From NCBI RefSeq assembly GCF_028502605.1, contig NC_079232.1, positions 6,386,001 to 6,450,000 of the forward strand: 64,000 bases of DNA, in the 5' to 3' direction. The notes below the pieces were generated by a model. The model ran no database searches, had not been told where the DNA came from, and saw only the letters and a program-made list of their open reading frames with translations. A program made the position numbers and the translations under genes. Below are positions 10,828 through 21,957 of the stretch, piece by piece; the stretch's first letter is position 1; the number at the start of each line of letters is the position of its first letter. The DNA comes from Trichoderma breve (taxonomy: Eukaryota; Ascomycota; Sordariomycetes; Hypocreales; Hypocreaceae).

Positions 10828-12624
10828 TCACCAAGAGGCGATGTAGACCCTCCCCTCATAAGGACGCAAAGCCCCTTCATCAATCTTGCCGTCATACGAA
10901 GACATGATTGGCACAAACTTGACTTCGGCGCCCTCTTCAATTTCTAGCTCTTCAATCGTGGGCTTTTCCCAGCTCCTCTCCTCGCCTGTAAAGTTGAACG
11001 CAGCTACGGCCTTGGCCGATCCATTTGATGGCGGCTCCTTCACAAAAGTGTAAATACTCTTGTCCTCCTCCCGTAGTGTCCGATAGTCGCCATATACGAG
11101 CAGATCGGCATACTCCTTTCGGAAGCGTACTGCCTTTCGCCAGTAGGCCAAGACGCTGTGCGGGTCGTCAAGCTGCGAAGCGACATCAATTTGACCAGCT
11201 AGGGGGTGAGGCTTCATCCAAGGCTCTTTGACCTCCTTTCCAGCCTTCTCCGCTTCTTCAGAGAAGCCACCGTACTTTGCCTTCCCGTTCCATACCATTG
11301 GAACGCGAGGATGGTCTCGCGCAAAATGTGCTAGAGAAGTGAGGGCCTTGTCCATACCTTGGCCGTTGCGGTGTTGTCGAATAAAGTCGAGGTAGAGGCA
11401 ACTGCTGACATCGATGTAATTCTCGAGCGGATAGCCTTCCTCTGGGACATTGATGGCTCCAATCTCCTGGCCCTGATATATGTACTGGGTGCCACTTAGA
11501 CAGGCCTGCAGAAGAGCCAGCATCTTTCCACTCGCAACTCGATGCTGAGGGCTGTCATCTGCGAAACGTGTAATTGATCGCGCCTGGTCGTGGTTCTCTA
11601 GAAAGACTGTTGTCCAAGCATCGGTCCCTTTGATCAGGTTTTGAGTCCGGGCAATGGCTTCCTTGAACTCGGGCAGCTGCCAGTCTTTGGGCTTTGCGTC
11701 GTATCTCAGTGGACGGTTGAAACCAACATTCACAACGTCAAACTGGAAGACCATGTCGAGCTGCTTGGCTTCCGCACTCACATACTGTAGCACGCGAGCC
11801 ATATCCGGTGTCGAGGGAAGCTCACCAACCGTGATGGCGCCATACTTGGCCAGAATCTGATTCATCTCGCTGAGGAACTCGTGCATTCTGGGACCATTGC
11901 AGTACAGCATATCTGCCACCTGGTATGGCGCTCCGGGGTCCAATTCCGGTGCATCAGGCAAGCCGGGTGGCTTACTGTACATGTTGACGGTATCGATACG
12001 GAAGCCATCAACACCGCGTTCAAGCCAAAACTCCATTGCTGAAGCGTACAGGGCTTTGCGGGTGGCAGGGTTCTCCCAGTTCAGGTCCGGCTGCTCTTTG
12101 GCGAACAAGTGAAGATAGTACTCGCCTGATTGCTCGTCCCACTCCCACACACTGTCGCCGCCAAACTTGCAGCGCCAGTTGTTTGGAGGAAGACGCTGGC
12201 CAGTGGGGGAATACTTGGCTGGCCTCCAAATGTACCAGTCACGCTTTGAGTTGTCTTTGCTTGAGCGGGACTCCTTGAACCAAGGGTGCAGGTCGGATGT
12301 GTGGTTGATAACAAGATCCAGCATGATCTTCATGTCTCGAGCATGGGCCTCGCGGATGAGAGTCTCCATGTCCTGTAGAGTGCCGTAAGGCGGGTAGATG
12401 TCTTCATAATTGGAGATGTCGTACCCCATGTCCACCTGAGGACTGTCATACATGGGGCAGATCCAGACAACATCGACACCAAGGCTAGCGATGTAATCAA
12501 GCTTGGAGGTGATGCCTGGAAGATCACCAATTCCATCTCCATTAGAATCACAGAATGATGCCGGGTAGATTTGGTAGATTACGGCATGTTTCCACCACAG
12601 CTTGAGACGCCCAGGCACAGTCAT
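10828..12624 (-). CDS. Cytosolic GH13 alpha-glucosidase (maltase type)
   Basis: A single exon encodes 598 aa, the usual size of fungal intracellular maltases and isomaltases (GH13). There is no signal peptide, so it should act in the cytosol on imported maltose or oligosaccharides. The N terminus WWKHAVIYQIYPASF and GDGIGDLPGI, VVWICPMYDSP and VINHTSD are the standard first conserved blocks. The catalytic nucleophile is D211 in GVDGFRIDTVN, the acid/base E268 in ITVGELPST, and the transition-state stabiliser D346 in FLENHDQARS. The residue after the nucleophile is Thr. In yeast enzymes Thr here goes with alpha-1,4 (maltase) preference and Val with alpha-1,6 (isomaltase) preference. It is divergent from the sugar permease across a shared 2-kb promoter, which suggests joint control. 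Confidence 0.95.
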   Translation of the reverse strand: MTVPGRLKLWWKHAVIYQIYPASFCDSNGDGIGDLPGITSKLDYIASLGVDVVWICPMYDSPQVDMGYDISNYEDIYPPYGTLQDMETLIREAHARDMKIMLDLVINHTSDLHPWFKESRSSKDNSKRDWYIWRPAKYSPTGQRLPPNNWRCKFGGDSVWEWDEQSGEYYLHLFAKEQPDLNWENPATRKALYASAMEFWLERGVDGFRIDTVNMYSKPPGLPDAPELDPGAPYQVADMLYCNGPRMHEFLSEMNQILAKYGAITVGELPSTPDMARVLQYVSAEAKQLDMVFQFDVVNVGFNRPLRYDAKPKDWQLPEFKEAIARTQNLIKGTDAWTTVFLENHDQARSITRFADDSPQHRVASGKMLALLQACLSGTQYIYQGQEIGAINVPEEGYPLENYIDVSSCLYLDFIRQHRNGQGMDKALTSLAHFARDHPRVPMVWNGKAKYGGFSEEAEKAGKEVKEPWMKPHPLAGQIDVASQLDDPHSVLAYWRKAVRFRKEYADLLVYGDYRTLREEDKSIYTFVKEPPSNGSAKAVAAFNFTGEERSWEKPTIEELEIEEGAEVKFVPIMSSYDGKIDEGALRPYEGRVYIASW

Positions 12625-13184
12625 GTTTTCGAGTAGAGCTCAGAAAAAGAGAGAATAGAGTAGGAGAGAAAGTGATTTGGATAAGTCCACAGTCGTCAAT
12701 AAAGAGACTATAAAGCGAGAGTTTTCCAGTTGCAAAAGGAAAAGGGAAAAGGGAACTGGGCACTTTGCTTCGTTTTCGGTGAGGAAAAGGGGTGTAATCA
12801 TTCAAGAATCTCAGGAGAGCTTTGAAAAATCCCGAACCGGGCTCTTAAATCCCCCGTATGAGCCTTCATTGTCTAGCGATAATGGAGAGCTCGCTCAACA
12901 AGTTTATAGCAGCACGATGCTTGGAACTCCACTGTCAACGGGGAATGAGCATGACCACGAAGCGGGCTCCTCTAGGTGTCCATTGATAGGAAGAGCGGAT
13001 GTTTACCGAAACCCATAGTGACTATTTCCGGAGTAGTATCTGTTGTCGATGGTTGATAGTTGGCCGAGCCCATCTTCGTATCGCTTGCCAGGCGTAGATA
13101 CTTCCCAAAGAAAGGCGGGGGAAGTGTCTCGGTGGACAGGCTAACGGCGCAAACTGGGAATCGAAGACCATGATTTGCTGAATG

Positions 13185-13193
13185 TCGGACCGA
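13185..13193. promoter_or_regulatory. CGG-N-CCG palindrome, copy 1
   Basis: TCGGACCGA, within the 11-base palindrome GTCGGACCGAC (13184-13194). CGG triplets in inverted orientation are typical half-sites for Zn2Cys6 dimers; spacing here is 1. Confidence 0.55.
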
Positions 13194-13224
13194 CGAAAAA
13201 GAAGAGATGCCCATTGGACCATTG

Positions 13225-13233
13225 TCGGCCCGA
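13225..13233. promoter_or_regulatory. CGG-N-CCG palindrome, copy 2
   Basis: TCGGCCCGA. Same arms as copy 1 with C instead of A in the centre, 40 bases from copy 1. Confidence 0.5.
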
Positions 13234-13687
13234 TGCTATGCCCTTTCGGTATCAAGTTCTCCAGCCGCTCTGACACTTGACCTTTAGACTGTTGGCTCTG
13301 GCGGTTTGCAATGGGTCCTTGGCTGCGTTATTCCCCATTTTCGAGCACACTAGCAGCGTCTTATGGGATGGTAAGCAGAGATAATTCGCTCCGCGTGCCG
13401 TTGAAGCGAGGTTGTAGCCACTCCGATTACAACCTGCTAGTGTTTGCCCCTCAAACCTGTGCTAGAGTATGAATGAGTGGAGCCAGTTGTTGAAGCACGT
13501 ATCTCGGGCTAAGCAGCTTGGTCTCCGCGAGGTTGGCATCGTACCAGGTTTACCTAGACAGCGAGACTGTCTTCCCATGAAGTCTTTCTGAGACGGCCAA
13601 TTCTTGGGCTAATAGTTGAATTAGCTGAGAAATAGTTTCATCTTGGCGCTCAAAATCGAATCACCTGCTCGAATTCAAGCTGATATC

Positions 13688-13696
13688 TCGGACCGA
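13688..13696. promoter_or_regulatory. CGG-N-CCG palindrome, copy 3
   Basis: TCGGACCGA. Same core as copies 1 and 4, near the middle of the divergent promoter. Confidence 0.5.
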
Positions 13697-14080
13697 CACT
13701 TGCCAATGCGCAGACAGTGGTTCGAGTTCTGTTGTCGGCTGCTATCCGGTATCCATGCTCAGTACATCGTGGGGTCCCCATGGGGTAGCTGGCGAGTGTT
13801 GCTGGTCAGCCCCCCTCCGGCTTCGTTGTGACCATGCTAGACGAAATCATGCAAGGTTGCCGATTGGTATATTGCCTATTTGAGTCTGCTACATCCAAGG
13901 CCCCTCGAAATATGCAGAGATCCCATGAGAGGGTTGTTGGCTGCTCTTCAGACACATACACACGAATAACAAGAAACATAATAACAACACATAAGGCAGA
14001 TCAGGAGCGGGCTGCTAGAATCAAAGATTGAACCCGAATAGTCGCCTTTCTGACATCCAGAGAGACTGGCTCGACATCCA

Positions 14081-14097
14081 TCTGTCGGACCGACAGA
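14081..14097. promoter_or_regulatory. CGG-N-CCG palindrome, copy 4 (17 bp perfect)
   Basis: TCTGTCGGACCGACAGA is a perfect palindrome with 8-base arms around a central A. It is the longest of the four and lies about 550 bases upstream of the permease ATG. Confidence 0.6.
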
Positions 14098-14649
14098 GCA
14101 GTCTAGACTGGACCAAGTCGAATGCCGAAGAACCGCAATCGACACTCCACAAAGCCTGCAGGTTCCCATGATCCCTTCACGTTTACCCCGGACGAAGCTA
14201 GATGACCAACAACTCTTCGGATCGCTTTTAGACTGGCGGAGGTGAGCGTGGGCATGCGTCCAACTAACTGGCAGTGGCGCACTAGTTTAACCTGAGCTAA
14301 ATTGAACCATATTATCCGCTCAACACCCACGCCATGGCTTTCGAAGTTCCATGTCATCCCGTCAATAGCCACGATCTATTCTTCTTCATCTCTTCACCAA
14401 ATTGCATTACTACACGATTGTGTAGAATCTTGCCTGGGCTAGACTTGCTCACCACGTCTGATAGTCGTGTATATAAGTTCCAGTCGAGTACCGTTTCGGG
14501 ATCTTGTTTCCCCCCTCTTTTCTCATTCAACTCCAGTTGCCAAGTCTTCAGCCTGCAGTGTGGATGACTTGAGAACCTCTATTTCACCTCAAGGTTGATA
14601 CCCCCCTTTGAAGTTTCCTCTTCTTTTGTTACTCCATAGTATTGCCAAC

Positions 14650-16365
14650 ATGGCAGGAAACGAAGACATAGAGCCGCATCATGTCTCGGCTACCGTGCCT
14701 GCCAAGGTGGACATTTCGACTGTCCAGGAGGCCGCGGCGGCGACTGAAGCTGAACATAACATGGGCTTTGTCAAATCCTTCAAGCTGTATCGGAAAGCTT
14801 GTTTGTGGTCCATTTTCATCTCGACTTGCATCATCATGGACGGCTTCGACACGGCCCTTTTGCGGTCGCTCTTTGCATACCCAGCCTTTCAACGCCAATT
14901 TGGAGACCTGCAGCCCAACGGCTCTTACCAACTCACGGCCGCTTGGCAGTCTGGCCTCACCAACGGAGTGCTCTGCGGCTCAATCATAGGTCTCTTCATG
15001 AACGGTATCCTCGCCGACCGCTTTGGATATCGCAAGACATTGATCGGTGCGCTGATTGCCATCACGGGTTTCATCTTCATCATTTTCTTCGCCAAATCGC
15101 TGCCTCAACTGCTCGCTGGAGAAATCCTTGCCGGCATTCCGTGGGGAATCTTCCAGACGCTGACAACTACGTACGCCTCGGAGGTCTGCCCGACCCATCT
15201 TCGAGCCTATCTGACGACGTATAATAACCTCTGCTGGGTTATCGGCCAGTTCATCGCGTCTGGCGTGCTCCGCGCCATGGTCTCCAGGACGGACGATTGG
15301 GGTTATAGGATTCCATTTGCACTACAGTGGATGTGGCCAGTCCCCTTGATGATCGGCATCTACCTTGCTCCCGAATCTCCATGGTGGCTCGTCCGCCACG
15401 GAAAACTAGATGAGGCCAAACATTCGTTGGCCCGCCTCACCAGCCGCAACGTTGAGGATGCCGACTTTAGCATTGACGAGACCATATCGCTGATGATTCA
15501 TACCAACGAGATGGAGAGAGAGTTGACCTCCGGCACGACGTATTGGGATCTCTTCAAGGGCATCAATGCTCGCCGCACCGAAATCGTTTGCATGGTTTGG
15601 ATGGGCCAGACTCTCTCGGGCTCGAACTTCATGGGATACTCGACATACTTTTACCAACAAGCAGGATTGGCCGTCAGCAACTCCTTCAGCATGTCTCTCG
15701 GCCAATACGGCATTGGCATTGTCGGCACCATCATGTCTTGGTTCCTGATGACTTGGTTCGGCAGAAGAACATTGTTCTTTACCGGCCAGGTATGTGCATG
15801 CATCATTCTCTTCACCATTGGCTGCGCGTCTTTCGCAGGCTCATCCAATACCGGTGCGCAATGGGGCATTGGCTCCTTGCTCCTTATCTTTACGTTTGTA
15901 TACGACTGTTCAGTTGGTTTGTCTCCCGCGTCCTCGGCGATATTGTCTCCATAATAGTAACACGAAATAGGTCCCATTTGTTATTCCCTCGTTGCCGAGC
16001 TCACGTCCACCCGTCTTCGAACCAAGTCGGTCGTGTTGGCAAGGAACATGTACAACGTTGCCAGCATCATTGCCAACATCCTGACACCGCGCATGCTCAA
16101 CCCCACTGCATGGGGCTGGGGTGCAAAGACGGGCTTCTTCTGGGCTGGCACTGCATTATGCTGTGCTACTTGGACCTTCTTCCGCCTTCCGGAGCCCAAG
16201 GGCAGGACATACGGTGAGCTGGATACCTTGTTTGAGCAGAGAGTGAGTGCCCGCAAGTTTGCCACCACTGCCGTGGGAAGGATTGATGCCGGGTTCGAGT
16301 CTGTTTCGATTAGAAAGGATGGAGGTTCCACGGCCGAGATTGAGCAGGTTACGACCAAGTCGTAA
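14650..16365 (+). CDS. MFS alpha-glucoside (maltose) permease
   Basis: This is a major-facilitator sugar:H+ symporter of the fungal MAL/general alpha-glucoside permease group, in the plasma membrane. The model is join(14650..15916,15971..16365), 553 aa, with one 54-nt intron. Splicing rebuilds the family segment FVYDCSVG-PICYSLVAEL. The start is the ATG of MAGNEDIEPHH; an upstream in-frame extension that looks like a leader peptide begins with TTG and is not used. About twelve membrane segments can be counted. Signature motifs include NGILADRFGYRKT (loop 2-3), PESPWWLVRHGKLDEA (end of helix 6), the FVYDC helix, and RLPEPKGRTYGELD after helix 12. It is divergent from the maltase and followed by a Zn2Cys6 regulator, as in known fungal maltose-utilisation clusters. 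Confidence 0.93.
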
Positions 16366-17125
16366 AGCTCGTCGTCTAGGGAACAGAGACCGAGCTGGCC
16401 CGAAGCAAGCCGTTCGTCTGTTGTCCTCACAGGCTTTGATTGTTTATTAGTGATGCCCAATTCAAGCTGTTGTTTTTACCCGCGTCTCTTTTGATGGATA
16501 ATAGCCAGAATGGCCTAGGCCATTTACAGCATCCGATTCAGACGGTCGGTCTTCTTCTTTTGCCTGCCGTATTGAGCACTTGCACTCGTGATCGCGCTCC
16601 GCAATAGCACGTACTCCGTTCTCCGAACTCCATTTTTTAAAAAGAGCGCTCGAAAGCACATGGATGCATAGTTGTAGCAACACGTGGGGGCGAAAAGCCA
16701 CGTTCTCGCGCAAAAGCTGAAAAAAACGTCCATAAAATCGCGAGGCATGCCGCTTCGCCTTCCCCCCCACCTTTCTCTCCGCCATACACAATACACCCGG
16801 TGGGGGATAGACCGACAAATCTTGGTTTGTGATTTTCTGATCGCCATTGTTTATTCTTCCGCATCGCCTCCCCTTGGATCTTGCTGCCGTGTGAGTGTGT
16901 GTGCGTCGGCATCGCGACTCGTCCCATACTCCATCCGTAGTCCCTCTTCTTACACCGAGAATCCCGGCTCCGGGGGCGATCCACGCTGTGCCGTTTTCTT
17001 CTCCTCTTCTCCCTCTTCTGCTCCTCTCTATCTCCTCGCATCCGGCTGCTGGACCCATTCGTTAGGCTCGGATTAGTGCCGCCATGAGCTAAGGACCCCC
17101 GATTTCAATCTCATGCGCATCCTCC
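16366..17125. promoter_or_regulatory. Spacer and promoter of the Zn2Cys6 gene
   Basis: About 760 bases with no gene. It holds the permease 3' end and the leader of the regulator, rich in CTC/TCT near 16990-17040. I see no TCGG-N-CCGA site here, so obvious autoregulation by that element is not apparent. Confidence 0.4.
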
Positions 17126-18832
17126 ATGAGTAACAGAGCGGCACAAGCATGCGATGGATGCAGGGTGCGCAAGGTGAAGTGCAATAGCACGCAGCCTTGT
17201 TCGCAATGCTCACATCTAGGCCTTGGGTGCATCTACTCGCCATCAACTAAACGCAAGCCTAGTGTTCGCAATCGCCTTGTTACGCAGCTGCGCAACAAGT
17301 CAAATGTAGCAGCGGCTTCGCCGAGTCGTGGCAGCACGTCGTCGCTGGCTGACTATCCAGAAAGACCACCAGGTCCGGCGGTCACGTCCATCGCTGGGAT
17401 AGTGAATCCGGAGCAAGATGCATCACCCATCAGCAGTGGAATTGGTTCTGGAAGAGGGGGTGCAGGCATTGGAGCTGGAGTTGGAAGCGGCTTTGGGAGT
17501 AGTATGGGGTTTGACTCGAGAGGTGGCTTTGGGGCAGAGTTTTCCTTGGAGCATTCTGCCTTCACCACGGGCTTCTTCATCGGTATGCTGCCCAAATATG
17601 AAGAGCAGGTGTACCCAGTTAGCCCCATCATCACGAGCTATGAGGTGCGCCAGGCAATCGATAGCATGCACGCCAACCTCGACGACGCAGCGTTCGTGTA
17701 CGCAATGGGGGCGGTGACAATCAATCTCACGACTCCCACTGTGCATGGTGAGGCGGGTGCCAAGATGACGGAGCTGATACGACTCGGCCTCAGCGCGTAT
17801 AGACGAGCAGACTCGATGGCGGACGTCAAGAACGGGAGGCTGACTGAGCTGCGAACCACATTTAAGCGCATCATGACATGCATCTTCCTTGAGGTTTCCA
17901 TGATGGCCTTTAACCGCTTCGACCGCAGCTTTGCCTCGCTGCGTGAGGCCATGACGATGGTGCAAATGATCCACGTCCAGCAGTGCTCACACAACGCAGT
18001 GCCCCTTGAACCGCGTGACGTGCCCAAGTTCCAACGTATATACTGGGAAGTGTTTATCCACGAGCGCTTCCTGACAATACTCTCTGGGTTCCCGTGCATC
18101 ATGACGCCACTGCCTACAGGCCTACCAGTGCGAGACACATCGATCCCGGCGCACATTGATGTTGGATTCAACCGCCTCATCCGCCTGTTTCAGATCATGG
18201 ACGGGCCCTTTTTGCTGTACTGGAATGCGCAGCAGAATCCGGCGCAGCCCGTGCCGGGAGTATCACTACAATGGATTGAGAGCAAGCAGGCCCAGCTCGA
18301 CGAAGACGAAATCGGTGCATCTGAGGCCGAGCAGGCACTGATTGACAGCGGCCGGGGGTCCTTTACGGAGTTGCAACACGTCGATCTGTTTGTGACCAGG
18401 CTGTGGATGCGCACGCTGCTCTGGCAGTTTGGGCTTACGCACCGCTTTCTTCGCTCGGTGCCATCACAAAACATCCACGAAGGCTTGTCAATTCACTTCC
18501 CCGCGCATAGGCTCTCTGTTCAGTTGCGAGCCCTGGTCAGTCGACTAGAGAACGTGTCCACCATTGTGACACACGGTATTGGAATCTTGCAGAAGATATT
18601 TGAAATTACGAGCACGGCGGCGGACGTGCTTGCACTGCCGGTAGGCTACGGCCAGACACAAGAAGAAATAAGTAGCCGGATAGAAGATTTTGCATTTTTG
18701 GTCAAGTTTTTGTTCAGCTTTGAGAGAGCAGAAAAGGAGCAGCGAGACTACCTGCGTGAGAAGCTCGAGGGACTTCAGCAGCAGTATCCTATGGTGAACT
18801 TTGCCGACATGGTTGGGTCGAGCTCATACTGA
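17126..18832 (+). CDS. Zn2Cys6 transcription factor, MAL-activator-like
   Basis: A single exon encodes 568 aa. Residues 9-35 form a complete binuclear zinc cluster with spacing C-x2-C-x6-C-x5-C-x2-C-x6-C (C9, C12, C19, C25, C28, C35), followed by a basic linker KRKPSVRNRLVTQLRNK. Residues ~95-135 are a Gly/Ser-rich spacer (GIGSGRGGAGIGAGVGSG). From about 150 onward the pattern FFIGMLPKYEEQVYPVSPII, then helical segments with FNRFDRSFASLREAMTMVQM and FQRIYWEVFIHERFL, matches the middle homology region of maltose/amylase-type activators (MAL13/MalR/AmyR-like layout). Its position beside a maltase and a permease supports control of maltose use. That is inference from context, not proof. Expected to act in the nucleus as a dimer. 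Confidence 0.88.
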   Translation: MSNRAAQACDGCRVRKVKCNSTQPCSQCSHLGLGCIYSPSTKRKPSVRNRLVTQLRNKSNVAAASPSRGSTSSLADYPERPPGPAVTSIAGIVNPEQDASPISSGIGSGRGGAGIGAGVGSGFGSSMGFDSRGGFGAEFSLEHSAFTTGFFIGMLPKYEEQVYPVSPIITSYEVRQAIDSMHANLDDAAFVYAMGAVTINLTTPTVHGEAGAKMTELIRLGLSAYRRADSMADVKNGRLTELRTTFKRIMTCIFLEVSMMAFNRFDRSFASLREAMTMVQMIHVQQCSHNAVPLEPRDVPKFQRIYWEVFIHERFLTILSGFPCIMTPLPTGLPVRDTSIPAHIDVGFNRLIRLFQIMDGPFLLYWNAQQNPAQPVPGVSLQWIESKQAQLDEDEIGASEAEQALIDSGRGSFTELQHVDLFVTRLWMRTLLWQFGLTHRFLRSVPSQNIHEGLSIHFPAHRLSVQLRALVSRLENVSTIVTHGIGILQKIFEITSTAADVLALPVGYGQTQEEISSRIEDFAFLVKFLFSFERAEKEQRDYLREKLEGLQQQYPMVNFADMVGSSSY

Positions 18833-21800
18833 TTCTGAGTAATACAGAGTAGCACCTGTAGGAAACTGGCACATGATTAGCATGTCTCCTTTGTTTTTAT
18901 TTTCCTTGCATAGGCTTGGGGTTCTTGTGGCACTTGGTGCAACTCAAGGCACCGTATACGACAGCTAATATTAGAACTTACCCCGTCCCAATATGCCCCC
19001 CATGTTTGTGTGAGGCGTTGTGTCGTGTCGTTGGTGTCAGACTCAGCCGCACCTTGTGGCCGGAAGCTTGATTTGGGACCAGCTGGACGAATGATGAGAA
19101 GGCCGATGTGGCACGCCAGGGGCTCTCATAGAAAAAGAAGAAGTAGATAGAAGGAGAAGATTCCCCGGTGCCATGCACTAGGGATGCCGGATGCATTGTT
19201 CGAGTTCCCGTGCGAATTGTAGCAGCAGTCAGTGCCTTTGTTTCGCTAGACAAGGAGTGCATGCATGCGGGATTGACGGGATGTTCGATTGACTATTGAC
19301 TGGCTATAGCCATCATCTGCCTGGGTGGACAGACTAAGATCGTCGGCAAGTCGTAGTCTCGAGACCACAGCGGGAGCGGCGTGGCGGGGCCGAGCGCTTA
19401 GAGATGCTCTAGTTGGTTTTGAATGGGTTATCGTGGCCTTCCTGGAGTATCGAGTCCCACATCGGAAACGGGGATGATGAGATGTGGCGAATGAGGAGAG
19501 TTGAATGAATTCGTGTCAAGTTGAGAATGGAAGATTTGTGTTGTCGCTGTTCTTTTTGTTTTCTTTGTGTGGTTTGAGTCGAGTCACGGGATGGCAGCTG
19601 TTTGGCATGGAAGACGCTGTAGACCCTCGCTTGTTCTCGCTGCATGATGTCAGTTGAAATTGGAAATGGGAAGCCGCATTGGCCTTTTTCGAACAAAATA
19701 GCAAGCGACTAGACTACAATTGAATTACAAGTACCTCTTGCATACCGCCTACCAGGTTGTATGTATAACTGGGTATCTCGGATCGGATTCAATATCAGGC
19801 ACATCCATGGACTGTACGGCACACATGCTCCACTGCTCATGCATGCAAGCCCCTACAAAATACAAAAATATCAGGTGACGCCTAAAAGGCTTCCCGGAAC
19901 ATGCCAATAAGACCTGCAGCCGTTGATCCCAACTTTCGGTGTCGTGTCGCAAAGCCCAAAATTCAAACCTAAGCAAATAGCATCCCCGGAGAAGCAAAAA
20001 AGCATCTACTAAGAAACAGGAAATGTGACGTGTACTTGATCTGAACAAATCATTGCTCCCCCCTTGCATATGCTAATGCATCTTTTGTTATTGCCCGGTA
20101 CTCCGTCAGCCTCTCCGTATATCGGTTTGACATACGAGTTACTTTGTGATGCGAGAAACCCCCGAGAGCTTGTCTCGGGTTCGAGACCGTTGAGACTCTT
20201 TTGGCGCCCGCAGGTGACTAGAGCGGCATTCGCTGGAGCGGCTGGCGCGGCCTCGTCTCGTACTGGTACCCAGACTGTGAACCGTCTCACCGCCGGACTT
20301 GTTGAGGATGAGAGAATGTAGAAGTATAGATACATCAGCTGTGTTTCGTCGTTTTTGCTTTTTCTCTTCTGTTTTCTCTTCTTTTTCTATATATCATATT
20401 TGCTTTGGGGCGGCTGAGGCCGAAACAAAGGACTACCCTCGCATTGCACCAGATCAACGCAACTTTGCAGCTTACACCGGTCCACGATGGCTTCAGCCGC
20501 CAACCAATAAGACCGACACACTTGCCGCACTACTAGTGTTGTCTTGTCTGTCTTGGGTTGTCCCGCATGCAAAACGAATTGCATGCGAGGGGGCGGTGTT
20601 TCTACCATTGCATCTGCTTCTTTCATCTTTACCTCCCATCTCACTGTCTGTCTTTGTCTATGTCTGTGTCTGTACTCCGTATGTAGCAACTCACTCACCA
20701 ACTGAGCCGACTCTCTTAATCCCGTCTCCGCACTTTAGGTCTTACTGGTGGGCTCCTGATTTGACATCCATGCGCTGTCATGAGTCCAGGTCCAAGGGCC
20801 TGTTCGCCTTATCCACCACAGCCTCGCTCAGGGTCCAGTCCAGTCCAGGCCAGTCCTCTGGTCTCTATCGGGGGCCTTGGTGCTAGGCTAGTGCTTCGTA
20901 CAATACCAACCGTAGATGGGCTTCTTGTCTCTTCTTCGGTCCCAGCTATCCTCTTTTTTTTTTCAGGGTCCTCTAGATCAAAGCCGCCTCCACTCACGAT
21001 AGTGCCATGTTACTAAGGTACCAACGCCACGAGAAATCGTTACGCCCGGCCAAATTACACCCGTAACAGCCGCTCGGCCGCCATCTGCACTATTTCTCTT
21101 GGGAGCTCTAGGCCACTCCGGCACGCTACAGACCCGGCCTCTTTTGATTTTCACCTGTCAACTGCTCTTCACTTCACCTTTTTCCTTTGCCAACCATCAA
21201 CCTCGAGGCCTGTTACTGTAGTCTATCAAAGTCCCGAGCCTTTCCTGCTTGAGACTGAAGCGAAACTCCTCCGCCCGAGATTTTGCGGGACCACCACGAC
21301 CGCTGATCCCCTCGTACTGCAGTCCTTCAACCTCGCCTGACCCTGTGGTTCCGCCCTATCCTGCATCCTGGGTGCCGTGCCGTCCCTGTGCCCTGCCCTG
21401 CATCATTCTCATCTCTCGTCTTTTTCGTCTCTCGCCTTCCATCATCGACACTGGGACATACGCATCCCAGTAGCCTCTGAGCCTGTCAACGCCGCTGGTC
21501 TGGTAACTAGGCAGGTTCGGGAGCCGTCAAGAGAGCATCAGTTTTCTCTTCCGATCTCGTTGATCTCGTCAATCGACGTAACATTGCAGCTTGATTTTGC
21601 AAGGGGCCGTTGCAGCCTTTTTTTTCGGTGTGCGTTTGAGATTTCGGAAGCAGCGCCTGGCCGCGCGCCTTCATTCGGCCAAAACTTCAACCTGTACGAC
21701 CGCAAAGGAAAAAAAAATCCTCTCCCGCACAACGCCATTGGCACATCGGATAGAAGCAGCTCCAGACGATGGATGGTCGCCCCTTGCCGCATTACAGGGC

Positions 21801-21957
21801 TGTGTCGGAAGCAACGCGCCAGCGCGAGACGTTCAAGTGAGTTTGGCATGATAAAGCAATCCATCACTCCCTCAATCCCCTTCCTTTGGCTCGAGATACG
21901 CAGTTGAAATTGTTCGAAAATATCGTATGAGAGAATAGAGGATAAATACTGAAGATT
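18833..21957. other. Gene-free stretch and long leader of the histidine kinase
   Basis: About 3.1 kb without a supportable gene. From about 20300 on it is strongly pyrimidine-rich on the + strand, as in long fungal 5' leaders. A short frame ending at 20321 (TRAAFAGAAGAASSRTGTQT...) is GC-rich and protein-like but has no start or family I can defend. CGGGTTCGAGACCG near 20176 resembles a T arm, but no cloverleaf can be built around it. Confidence 0.4.

Larger units (their letters stand above)
12625..14649. promoter_or_regulatory. Shared divergent promoter, maltase/permease
   Basis: This 2-kb region separates the maltase (-) from the permease (+) and has no convincing ORF. It carries four copies of the inverted repeat TCGG-N-CCGA, listed separately. 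A TATA-like GTGTATATAAG lies at about 14468-14478, roughly 170 bases before the permease ATG. The layout matches a divergently transcribed, co-induced gene pair. Confidence 0.65.

Noticed and set aside
14608..14649. Apparent leader peptide MKFPLLLLLHSIAN before the permease
   Set aside because: The first codon is TTG, not ATG. The permease starts naturally at 14650.
20160..20230. Possible tRNA T arm (GGGTTCGAGACC)
   Set aside because: No acceptor, D or anticodon stems can be paired around it.
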